Source: Siniperca chuatsi
Taxonomy: Eukaryota > Chordata > Actinopteri > Centrarchiformes > Sinipercidae
Assembly: GCF_020085105.1 (NCBI RefSeq)
Contig: NC_058051.1
Location: forward strand, 1,042,001-1,106,000
DNA length: 64,000 nt
Direction: 5' to 3'
Below the pieces are notes generated by a model. It ran no database searches. It saw nothing but the letters and a program-made list of their open reading frames with translations, and was not told where the DNA came from. Positions 23,601-33,021 of this stretch are shown here, piece by piece (the stretch's first letter is position 1; each line of letters begins with the position of its first letter). Both the position numbers and the translations under genes were made by a program.

Positions 23601-25676
23601 AACACCAGGGAATCATTGTCCTTGAGCCTTGAAAGTTGCAGATTATGGGAAGAACTGAGACTTTGTTCTTCAATGATAAATCCACGACTAAGCTGAGGGT
23701 TCCCTGTTTCCATCACCTCTATGCCGTACTGAAAGTAATCAGAGACAAAGTCATTGATGGTACCATACACAATGTCCGCTTCATAGACATCCCTGTATGA
23801 TGCATTCGTTTTCTTCAAGTTTGTGTTGACAGAAATTCCAAGGTGTTTGTAGAAGTCAGACCACTCCTTAGTTTGCTCCTCTGCGTGAACGTCAGAGCTC
23901 AGCACAATGTCCAGTTTGTTTCCCATGCAGACTTGTGCGGCTGCAAACATGGCTGTGACACATGGGTCTTCTTCCACACCAACCAGTTGTAGCGCTCCAC
24001 TCTTCTCAGTCAGCACCAATGCACACCACCGCAGCATCTGCCTCCCTGTGGGCCACCAGCCTTTTGTGTCAAAAACTGCTTTGCAGAGCTGAGACAGAGA
24101 GTTCTGTATGTCGTCTGCATTCAAGGTTACACATTTAAAGGAATCTTTCATAAATGGTGCATCTTTTGGTGCATTTTCTGAATATTGCCGGACGCCACTG
24201 GTAATGTTTTTTATCATATCAATCACAGAATCATCCAAATTCCATAACATCTTTAATTCTGCTAGAGCTGCAACTAGACTGCTCTCATCTTCCCTTCTGA
24301 CAGTCTTTTGGAAATCCTGATGAAATCTCTCAGGGCCAGCAAAGTCAAGAGCACGGATGAGAGAGTGTCCGGACTCATCCGTCCACTCAGGCGATATGTC
24401 GTACACTTGTACCAACGTAAGGACTTCAGTTATTGAAACGTCCTCTGCATATTTCTGTGACAGTGCTTTGAGCAGAGTCACCGCCTCCGTTGGGGTCCAA
24501 TGGTTTGTTTGCACAAGTCTGAGGAGCATTTCAGTGGATTCTGAATGGGTTTCTTTGCCATTTAGTTGTGTGAGTGTGGATAAGAGAAGCTTCAAGCACT
24601 GGATTTCCATCTTTAAAATGAACACAGTGGCTTTTTCAACTGCATTCTGCAGTGATGATGTGAGGGTGCTCAGGAATTCTATAAGAAAGAGCTGCTCAGT
24701 AGAAAGCTCGCGTTCAGCCCATTGTTTGGCTATGACGACTGCGTCAGTATCAGAGCTGCCGTAGTCAGTGAAAAAGTGCATCAGGTTCACGTACAGGGCT
24801 TGAGTCAGCAGGAAACTCTCAAAAACATCACATGCTGATTGGCTGATGGACTCCACCAGGGACTGCACACGACTGGAGAAGCTTTGTAGTGAAACTCCCT
24901 CGGATATCTCCAGAGACAAGGCACACAGCTCTGTGATGAACACCTGAGTGTGCTGCAGAGTGCTGAGGGATGGGGGAGCACTAATCCATTCATCAAACAG
25001 AAGTTTGTCCAGGACTGACACGATCTTCCCCTGCTGATCAGCTGTCAGCTGAGTGAGACTGAGATCTGGAACTGGGAAACTGCATTTCAAAGAGAGGATT
25101 TCTAGAAGCTCATCACTGCCTGATTCATAGTTAGCCTCAAACTCACCCAGATGCCATATTTGAACGTCTCGCTTGGACTCATATTCTTCTGAAATGTCGC
25201 TGCTCAGTTGTTTCTCCTGCTGCTCGTTGGCTCGTTGGTGGGATTCTTGAAGTCTTTGATTCAGTTCTTCTTGTCTCTTCTTCTCTTGCCTCTCTTCTTT
25301 GCTGTTCTTTCATCTGTCTCTCCTCTTCTCTTCTCTTTTGCTGTTCTCTCATCTGTCTCTCCTCTTCTCTTCTCCTCTCCTCCTCTCTCCTCTGTCGCTC
25401 CTCTTCTCTTCTCCTCTCCTCCTCTCTCCTCCGTTGCTCCTCTTCTCTCCTCATTTCCTCTTGATCCCTGATTGGCTTATTAAAGCAATAATCACACTCG
25501 TACATATCGTAGTCAACTGGTCTGTAGTATTCACCTCCATTGAACACATGTACGTACTGCCCATGAATAGTACTTTGGTATAAATCATCGAAGGATTTGC
25601 ATGGAGGCAGGACTTTATTGCACTTGCAGCATCTCAGGCGGTCGCCCATGTTACATTCTGATGGTACGTTCCCCAT
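17689..25676 (-). pseudogene. SecA-like giant chimeric ATPase gene, copy A, with two frameshifts
   Basis: Near-identical partner of the intact copy in unit B, in three frames: 25676-25179 (true ATG, MGNVPS), an open segment ending at 22526, and an open segment down to the stop at 17689. The first break, near 25,280-25,300, is a net 5-bp loss relative to unit B at the end of the Glu/Arg repeat. The second, at about 22,613-22,626, is a net 1-bp gain in a T7C4 run (plus strand), about 14 residues after the P-loop. It therefore splits the SecA ATPase core. Apparent starts inside the second and third segments are TTG codons, not real starts. Domains otherwise match copy B: degenerate P-loop GVEEDPC, active P-loop GTGEGKS (22684-22664), DEVDS, ATNLAGRGTDI, TPR-like helices, hydrophobic segment and C-terminal GKSCLFHAL. 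The Glu/Arg repeat is short here (about 190 bp). This is probably a pseudogene. A homopolymer assembly error could explain the 1-bp break but not the 5-bp one. Confidence 0.85.
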
Positions 25677-25732
25677 TTCTGATTATTTAGTCAGCAGTTA
25701 AGTGGTGATTTTCATGTGCAACCTTTGGTTTC

Positions 25733-25735
25733 CTG
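25733..25735 (-). other. Splice acceptor in the 5' UTR of SecA-like gene A
   Basis: The minus strand reads a T-rich tract, then ATCTTTCAG, then GAAACC, 57 bp before the ATG. The same tract and CAG are conserved in unit B. This implies at least one upstream non-coding exon. Confidence 0.55.
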
Positions 25736-25854
25736 AAAGATAAAAAAAACTTACTTTACTTTATAACAACCAACTCATAACAGGAAGTCCAGCTGCTTTG
25801 ATTCTAGGAGAAAAGGAGAGCAGCCTACAAAAAAAATGAGGCAATTATGTAACA

Positions 25855-26240
25855 ATTCAGTAACACTTTCGATGAAGCCCATGTCTATAATGCATTATAA
25901 ACATACATATAGTGCATTATACTGTGCTTATAACAATGTATAATTATAGTTATAAGCACTCAAATAATCTTAAAGCTCTATAACAATAATCACAACACAT
26001 TATAAAGCATTTTATAATGACTTTTCATCTCTAAGGTCGAGTATCTTAATACTTTATAACTGCTGGTCACTCACTGATATTGTTTTTGGCAAGGATCATA
26101 GTGTAATATAAATCTCATAGTTGTAGTACATTATAATAATTTTATAATGCATTATAATCACCGCTAGAATGCATTATAATGTGAGTATAAGTGGTCATTG
26201 GATGCTTTAAGTAAAGTAATGACATTCCTGAGGTACAGGC
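25855..26240. mobile_element. AT-rich 'cattataa' repeat (DNA-transposon-like)
   Basis: It is full of 'gcattataa' and 'ttataatg' words, in part self-complementary. Its reverse complement matches 31.16-31.44 kb and 51.21-51.48 kb well ('gagtgaccagc', 'tcattataaaatgctttata'). It is a dispersed teleost repeat with no coding capacity, present in the unit A block that unit B lacks. Confidence 0.6.
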
Positions 26241-26269
26241 AGATATAATACAATACAAGCTTGATAGAA

Positions 26270-26616
26270 GTCACTATAAGTGGTCTTTGCTTTAGGTACA
26301 GTGAAGAATATATACAGTGTTTCCCCTAGGCTGACTGCTTCGGGGGGCCTGAAACTGGTTTGCTGGAAAGTTGACCACCACAGGGCTCCGGGCAGAGAAC
26401 AGGATTTAAAGCTGGGGCAGGTAATGTATTTCAGAAGCGTTTTTTTCAGGTGGATACTTTCAAAATCTAGCGGTCTCTTGCTGCTTTCTCCAACATTACC
26501 TACCCGAGCTTCAAGCTCTTTACTTGCAGAATGGAAATAGTACAAGTAGCACAAATGGGACAGCATAGTGATGCATAATTCTCTAGTTACTGGAATAAAG
26601 CACAAAGAAACAGTTA
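26270..26616. mobile_element. Transposon-derived sequence interrupted by the RTE LINE
   Basis: 'acagtgtttcccctaggctg' and 'tttaaagctggggcaggtaa' are typical ends or interior words of common fish transposons. The long minus-strand frame here (about 26,207-26,623) crosses element boundaries and is not a gene. Confidence 0.4.
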
Positions 26617-26634
26617 CATGCATATCTGTGAGTC
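26617..26634. repeat. Target-site duplication, left copy
   Basis: 'catgcatatctgtgagtc', identical to 29752-29769 on the other side of the RTE element. Confidence 0.85.
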
Positions 26635-29600
26635 TTCTTTTCCTTTCGGCTGTTCCCTTTCACCACAGCGAATCATGTGCCTCCATCTAACCCTGTCCTC
26701 TGCGTCCTCTTCACTCACACCAATTAACTTCATGTCCTCTCTCACTACATCCATAAATCTCCTCTTTGGTCTTCCTCTAGACCTCCTGCCTGGCAGCTCC
26801 AACCTCAGCATCCTTCTACCAATATATTCACAGTCTCTCCTCTGAACATGTCCAAACCACCTCAATCTGGCCTCTCTGACTTTATCTCCGAAACGTCTAA
26901 CATGAGCTGTCCCTCTGATGTCCTCGTTCCTGATCCTGTCTATCCTCATCACTCCCAAAGAGAACCTCAGCATCTTAAGCTCTGCTGCCTCCAGCTCTGC
27001 CTCTTGTCTTTTCTTCAGTGCCACTGTCTCTAAGCTGTACAACATCGCTGGTCTCACCACCGTCTTGAACACCTTTCCTTTCATTCTTGCTGATACTCTT
27101 TTATCACACAACACACCTGACACTTTTCTCCACCCGTTCCAACCTGCTTGCACTCGCCTCTTCACCTCTTTTCCACAGTCTCCATTGCTCTGAACCGTTG
27201 ACCCTAAGTACTTAAAGTCCTGCACCTTCTTCACCTCTGCTCCCTGTATCCTCACCGTTCCACCTGGGTCCCTCTCATTGACGCACCTGTATTCTGTCTT
27301 ACTGCGGCTAAGCTTCATTCCTCTGTTTTCCAGAGCAGACCTCCATCTCTCTAGATTTTCCTCCACCTGCTCCCTGCTCTCACTACAAATCACAATGTCA
27401 TCCGCAAACATCATAGTCCATGGAGATTCCTGTCTAACCTCATCTGTCAGCCTGTCCATCACCAGAGCAAACAAGAAGGGGCTCAGAGCCGATCCTTGAT
27501 GCAGACCCACCTCCACCTTGAACTCCTCTGTCACACCTACAGCACACCTCACCACGGTCTTACAGCTCTCATACATGTCCTGCACCACTCTAACATACTT
27601 CTCTGCCGCTCCAGACTTCCTCATACAATACCACAGCTCCTCTCTCGGCACCCTGTCATACGCTTTCTCTAAATCTACGAAGACACAATGCAACTCCCTA
27701 TGACCTTCTCTGTACTTCTCCATCAGCATCCTCAAAGCAAATACTGCATCTGTTGTACTCTTTCTAGGCATGAAACCATATTGCTGCTCACAAATGCTCA
27801 CCTCTGCCCTTAGCCTAGCTTCCACTACTCTTTCCCAACTTCATTGTATGGCTCATCAGCTTTATTCCTCTGTAGCTGCCACAGCTCTGCACATCTCCCT
27901 TGTTCTTAAAAACTGGCACCAGTACACTTCTCCTCCATTCCTCGGGCATCCTCTCACTCTCCAAGATCTTGTTAAACAAACTAGTCAGTAACTCTACTGC
28001 CACCTCTCCTAGACACTTCCATACCTCCACAGGTATGTCATCAGGTCCAACTGCCTTTCCACTCTTCATCCTCTTCATCGTCCTCCTCACTTCACTCTGC
28101 TAATCTTTGCCACTTCCTGCTCCACACCAGTCACCTCTTCTACTCTTCGTTCCCTTTCATTTTCCTCATTCATCAACTCTTCAAAGTACTCCTTCCATCT
28201 TCCCATCACACTCCTGGCACCTGTCAATACATTTCCATCCTTATCTTTAATCACCCTAACCTGCTGCACATCCTTCCCATCTCTATCTCTTTGTCTGGCC
28301 AACCTGTACAAATCCACCTCTCCCTCTTTAGTGTCCAACCTAGCATACAAGTCCTCATATGCTCTTTGTTTGGCCTTTGCCACCTCTGCCTTCACCTTAC
28401 GCTGCATCTCCCTGTACTCCTGTCTACTCTCTTCAGTCCTCTCAGTGTCCCACATCTTCTTAGCTAACCTCTTTCTCTGTATACACTCCTGAACTTCCTC
28501 GTTCCACCACCAAGTCTCCTTGTCCGCTTTCCTCTTTCCAGATGACACACCAAGTACCCTCCTACCTGTCTCCCTGATCACAGTAGCTGTAGTGGTCCAG
28601 TCATCTGGGAGCACTTCCTGACCAGCCAGAGTCTGTCTCAGCTCCTCCCTGAAAACTACACGACATTCTTCCTTTTTCAACTTCCACCACTTCGTCCTCT
28701 GATCTGCCTTTGTCCTCTTCATCTTCCTCACCACCAGAGACATTTTACACACTACCATCCTGTGTTGTCTGGCTACACTCTCCCCTACCACTACTTTACA
28801 GTCACTGGTCTCTTTCAGATTACAACGTCTACACAAGATGTAGTCCACCTGAGTGCTTCTACCTCTGCTCTTATATGTCACCCTATGTTCCTGCCTCTTC
28901 TGGAAGACAGTGTTCACTACAGCCATTTCCATCCTCTTTTCAAAGTCTACCACCATCTGTCCTTCTGCATTCCTGTCCTGAAGACCAAACCTGCCCATCA
29001 CATTCTCATCACCTCTGTTCTCTTCATCTACATGCCCATTGAAATCTGCACCAATCACCACTCTCTCACCTCTGGGGATGCTCTGCATCACTTCATCTAA
29101 CTCACTCCAGAATTTCTCCTTCTCTTCCAACTCACATCCTACCTGTGGGGCATAACCACTCACAACATTGAACATCACCCCTTCAATTTCCAGCTTCAGA
29201 CTCATCAACCTGTCCGATACTCTTTTCACCTCTAGAACATTCCTCACAAACTCCTCTTTCAGGATAACTCCTAATCCGTTTCTCTTCCTATCTGACCCAT
29301 GGTAGAACAACTTGAACCCTGCTCCTAAGCTTCTAGCCTTGCTACCTTTCCACCTGGTCACCTGGACACACAGTATGTCCACCTTCCTTCTCTGCATCAT
29401 GTCAATCTAGCCTTCCCTGTCATAGTCCCAAGATTCAAAGTCCCTACTGTCAGTCCTACATTCTTAGCTTTCCTCTTCTCTCTCTGCCTACGAACACACC
29501 TTCCTCCTCTCCTTCTTCGTCTTTGACCAACAGTAGTCCAATGTCCACCGGTACCCTGTAGGTCAACAGCACCGGTGGCGGTCGTTGTTAACCCGGGCCC

Positions 29601-29751
29601 CGACCGATCCGGTATGGAAGTCATTTTCACGATTCGCATTTTTAATTTGGCATGTGTTTTACGTCGGATGCCCTTCCTGACACAACCATCTGCATTTATC
29701 CAGACTTGGGACTGGCACAAGAAGACACCGGCTTGTGCCCCCTTGCGGTTG
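26635..29751 (-). mobile_element. RTE-clade LINE, nearly full length, with 18-bp target-site duplication
   Basis: A non-LTR retrotransposon with an apurinic-type endonuclease (LCVQVTRWKG, GADFNGHVDEENRG and TQVDYILCRR motifs, about 29,786-28,087) and a reverse transcriptase (QYGFMPRKSTTDAVF, VDLEKAYDRVPRE, GLHQGSALSPFLFALVMDR, and catalytic FADD in MMFADDIVI, about 28,090-26,614). The exact 18-mer 'catgcatatctgtgagtc' flanks it at 26617-26634 and 29752-29769. Frameshifts near 29,400, 28,090 and 27,820 show it is dead. Organisation and the linker 'LDTKEGEVDLYRLARQRDRD' fit the RTE clade (Rex3/BovB-like). It occurs only in unit A. Confidence 0.9.
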
Positions 29752-29769
29752 CATGCATATCTGTGAGTC
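29752..29769. repeat. Target-site duplication, right copy
   Basis: Exact copy of the 18-mer at 26617-26634. Confidence 0.85.
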
Positions 29770-30705
29770 CTTACTGATAAAAGCATTTTAGGACTGCAAC
29801 ATTTTACAGTCCTTAGGTTGGCTTACTCTGTGTGCCTGTATAAATCAAAACTGTTGCAGTAACCACTGCTGCTGTAAAATCACAATGAAGCTATGTAGGC
29901 TAGCCAGTTAGCTTAACACTTAGCAAGGCTAATTTCAGAACAGGCTTTATACTGAAACAGGTTTTTACCGACATTAAAACGGTACAAGACATGCAAAACA
30001 TCGAGCTGACAGTGCGACACCATGAAGAGAGAGAATCCAGATATTGTCCTGCATGAACCATATAGCAGCAATATTACAATTTCCATCTTCAGTGACTTCT
30101 GCACCAGGACCAGCAGCAGAAACAAAGAAGGAAACCGAAACAACCCGCAATTTAAACGCTGTAACATTCATTTACTTGTTTAATGGGTCATTACAGAACA
30201 GCTGTGCTTGAAAGGAACTGAATTGCACCAATTACTACTACTTAACCGTCTCAGAGTCGATTACCACATCTGCAGTTGTATTAAATTGTATTCATTTACT
30301 CTTTAAGATGTTGGATATCAATAATACTCAAATCCTCTGTGTATATATTTACCATCAAAGTAGATCACAAAATAGCAACAAAAAACAAAACAAACAAAGT
30401 GAATTATTTTAACAGGTTTGGATTTCAAGGATACCGATGGAGGCTGGCCTCACCACTATGAGTGCAACAGTCTGTTGGTCACCACAGGTCTTTAAGGCGC
30501 TCAGATGTGAAGCTGGTCGTTAAGCTGCAGTCTCAGCGCTGAAGACTGCAAAGTCTCTGATGCGTGTTGTTGATTTATCCCGGGGCTGGGTATGACTCAG
30601 AAATGTGGTTCTATAATAAGCAAATAAACTCAATCAGTAACAGAAAACTGCAGGAAACATCGAGGAAACACACTCATTTTACATCATTATAATCTAGCAG
30701 CGGTA
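29770..30705. other. Unassigned block; the 30.07-30.18 kb part is conserved in unit B
   Basis: About 110 bp (30,070-30,180) is nearly identical to 50,530-50,640. On the minus strand it can be read in two frames with a leader-like hydrophobic start; one reading, LFRFPSLFLLLVLVQKS, looks like a signal peptide. It could be an upstream exon of the SecA-like gene or a fragment of another gene. A stretch of about 315 bp (30,182-30,497) is present in unit A but missing from unit B. Confidence 0.3.
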
Positions 30706-30805
30706 TATCAAGTTAAACAGTGAATAAATGGCATAATAAGAATAATAATGATGATGATAATATAATGAATACTCAAAACGAAACTAACGGTCTTCATTGA
30801 CGCAC

Positions 30806-31050
30806 CTTCCAAAATCGCCATGAAGGAAACTTCAACGAGAAGTCTGAGACAATTAAACATGATCCGCTGCCAGCGGAGACCACAGATATCCTCCCTGCAG
30901 TTCACAAAGTGAAATCACTACAGAAAGATCTTAATTTGAATTATTTTGCTGCTTAACAGAGAAGCCGCAGGACCAATACTTTCACTTTGCCGATTGCGAA
31001 CTGAAACTCTGATTCACTCTTGAGAGATCTCCAAACAGGCCACGCCCTCT
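30806..31050 (-). promoter_or_regulatory. Candidate promoter and first exon for SecA-like gene A
   Basis: This block is conserved in unit B. On the minus strand it has a GC/CACCC-type box (GGGCGTGGCC), two ISRE/IRF-like sites (CAAAGTGAAAGT at 30989-30978; AGTTTCAGTTC at 31008-30998) and an inverted CCAAT box (ATTGG). A possible exon then ends at 30806 with a GTGCGT donor (GAAG|GTGCGT). It lies about 5 kb upstream of the coding exon's acceptor. The assignment to the SecA-like gene is inferred from strand, conservation and the predicted 5'-UTR intron. No transcript evidence is available. Confidence 0.35.
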
Positions 31051-31159
31051 CAAATAAATTCAATGAGCAACATAATAGCTGCACAGCCCTTATGATAAAA
31101 ACACACAAGCTGAATGATGGACATTTACATTTCACTAATTTAATGTTTGCCCCAAAAAC

Positions 31160-31437
31160 ATAGTTGGAATACATTATAATCATTTTATAATGTATCTTAT
31201 AATGAGTTCTAACAGTGATTATGCATTATAAAATCATTATAATGTATTACAACTGAGATTTATAATACATGATCCTTGTGAAAAAATCGTCATTGAGTGA
31301 CCAGCTGTTATGAAATATTATGATACTTGAGCTTATAAGTCATTATAAAATGCTTTATAATGTGTTATGGTTATTGTTATAAAGCATTGTGAATATTTGC
31401 TTATAACTATAACAACTAGTAGACTGCACGTGTACTG
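31160..31437. mobile_element. AT-rich 'cattataa' repeat, inverted relative to the 25.9-26.2 kb copy
   Basis: The reverse complement of the 25.86-26.24 kb repeat, and identical in type to 51.21-51.48 kb. Confidence 0.6.
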
Positions 31438-31439
31438 AC

Positions 31440-31905
31440 AAGAAGTAGGAAGAGAGATCAAACCTCTCCAATATTAGCTTCTCTGCACTGGCTCCCTGTG
31501 AAATCCAGAACTGAATTTAAAATCCTTCTCCTCACCTACAAAGCTCTTAACGGTCTGGCACCATCGTATCTTAAAGATCTCGTAATTCCTTATTACCCGA
31601 CTAGATCGCTGCGCTCCCAGGATGCAGGGTTACTTGTGGATCCTAGAGTCTCCAAAAGTAGACCGGGAGCCAGAGCCTTCAGGTATCAAGCTCCTCTCCT
31701 GTGGAACCAGGTCCCAGTTTGGGTTCAGGAGGCAGACATCATCTCCACATTTAAGAGCAGGCTTCAGACTTTCCTCTGTGATAAAGCTTATAGTTAGAGC
31801 TGGCTCAGGTGAGTCCTGAACCATCCCTTAGTTCTGCTGCTGTAGGCCGAGACTGCCGGGAGACTTCCCATGATGCAGTTCTTCAGTACATCACCATTTA
31901 TTCAA
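31440..31905 (+). mobile_element. L2-like LINE fragment, plus orientation (unit A)
   Basis: Encodes the same reverse-transcriptase C-terminal block as at 15.3 kb (open for about 99 codons at 31498-31797), followed by the 3' flank ending in 'cttagttctgctgctgtagg'. It is opposite in orientation to the 15.3-kb copy, so the SecA-like gene is bracketed by inverted LINE fragments. Confidence 0.8.
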
Positions 31906-32173
31906 GACATAAAATGGCACAGTGGCTATATAAACATTTGGAAAAACACATAGTTTAACCAACACCTATTTCAGCAGACCATTCAGTCAGTTACATAACA
32001 TTCCTGACTCATCAGCTGTTGAGGTGATTCCTAATGCTACTAAATGATCACAACATCATTTCAACAATATTAAGAGTGGCACAAGGTTAAACAACATTTG
32101 GTTTGATCACACAATCTGGTTTAATAAACTGCAATCTCACACACATCATAGTAGCAGTGGGTCTGTCCGCTGG

Positions 32174-32187
32174 CCACTAGATGGCAG
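32174..32187 (+). promoter_or_regulatory. CTCF-type motif, unit A
   Basis: CCACTAGATGGCAG fits CCASYAGRKGGCRS at all 14 positions. An identical copy lies at 52228-52241. Confidence 0.5.
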
Positions 32188-32311
32188 TGTGGCCACATGG
32201 CAAACAGGTATTTAATTCATGAATTAATATTTCATCCGTCTTCCCTGTATGAACGATCAGAGTTTGACTATTCATCAAGAAACTGGCTGAGATCTTTTCA
32301 GTCTCCAGATA

Positions 32312-32351
32312 TACGCTGTAATCTGATGATGTGCAGTCAGATTACAGCGTA
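32312..32351. other. Perfect 15-bp-stem hairpin, unit A
   Basis: 'tacgctgtaatctga', a 10-nt loop, then 'tcagattacagcgta'. The inverted repeat is perfect and conserved at 52366-52405. Confidence 0.85.
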
Positions 32352-32684
32352 GAGAGGCAGGAGATGGAGGACGCAGAAGCTGGTTGTCCTGATGATTTCC
32401 ACAGGATCCTCAGCACTGCTCTGTCTCGAGGAAGCTCTTTAATGTCTGTTAAATTACAAAGTTCGTTTCCATAATCAGGGTCCTCAAACTGAATTAAAAA
32501 AAATCACCTTTAAGTTGAAAACTTTCTTGAAGAATTCCCTTTAAGTGTTCAACAAGGTTTTCTGAAATATCCACTGTCCTGATATTATCAGGGAACACGA
32601 AGACATGTAGCAACATGAACATGTTATATTAGCTCATATATTATATATCCTAATATATCAATTAACAAGAATATCAAATGTGCT

Positions 32685-33021
32685 TGGCCCTGCTGATAAT
32701 GGGCCTGTTTGCTTTGCCAAAGTTCTTTTATCCAGCAGCACTGGGCAGCAGGATCTGGGCTCTGTGGATCCTCAGCCTGGTCCTGTTCTTCCTCATCTGG
32801 TTCATCTATGGTAAGTCACACTTGAGAATCTCTAGATCATCACCATCGTCATCATCTTTGTGGAGCTGTTAATGTCAGCCAGTCAGTGTCCTCCACCTCT
32901 GTTTGCTTTCTGGACCACCACACTGGTCTATGTGTTCGCAGCAAACGTCCTGGTGACGATCATCTGTTTGTATGGTTTCATGAAAATTACTAATAAGTTT
33001 ATACAACTTCTGGGTATCTGA
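32685..33021 (+). pseudogene. tmem272-like pseudogene fragment
   Basis: Begins inside exon 3 because the duplication breakpoint cut it, and keeps the TM2-TM3 coding part and the donor. It then jumps from intron 3 ('cacctctg') straight into the TM4 part of exon 4 ('tttgctttctgg'). Relative to unit A, bases 12768-13317 (550 bp) are missing, including the exon-4 acceptor and all seven glycosylation sequons. A shared 'ctg' at the join suggests microhomology-mediated deletion. Exons 1-2 are absent, so no product is expected. Confidence 0.9.

Larger units (their letters stand above)
12551..32684 (+). repeat. Segmental duplication, unit A
   Basis: The first of two directly repeated 20-kb units. It contains most of tmem272-like exon 3 and all of exon 4, a 3.6-kb spacer, the frameshifted SecA-like gene, a transposon-rich block and a distal conserved block. 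Homology to unit B is collinear (13,437 matches 33,021; 17,689 matches 37,373; 25,676 matches 46,711; 31,498 matches 51,552) and high, with scattered substitutions and indels. The middle, about 25.75-30.06 kb, has no counterpart in unit B. Confidence 0.93.
31906..32684. other. Distal block of unit A
   Basis: No gene. Matches 51.95-52.97 kb; a stretch present in B (about 52.67-52.93 kb) is reduced here. It holds the CTCF-type motif and the hairpin listed separately. Confidence 0.6.

Noticed and set aside
17700-25600. Many plus-strand frames of 60-170 codons antisense to the SecA-like genes in both units
   Set aside because: They are shadows of the real minus-strand coding sequence and have no independent features.
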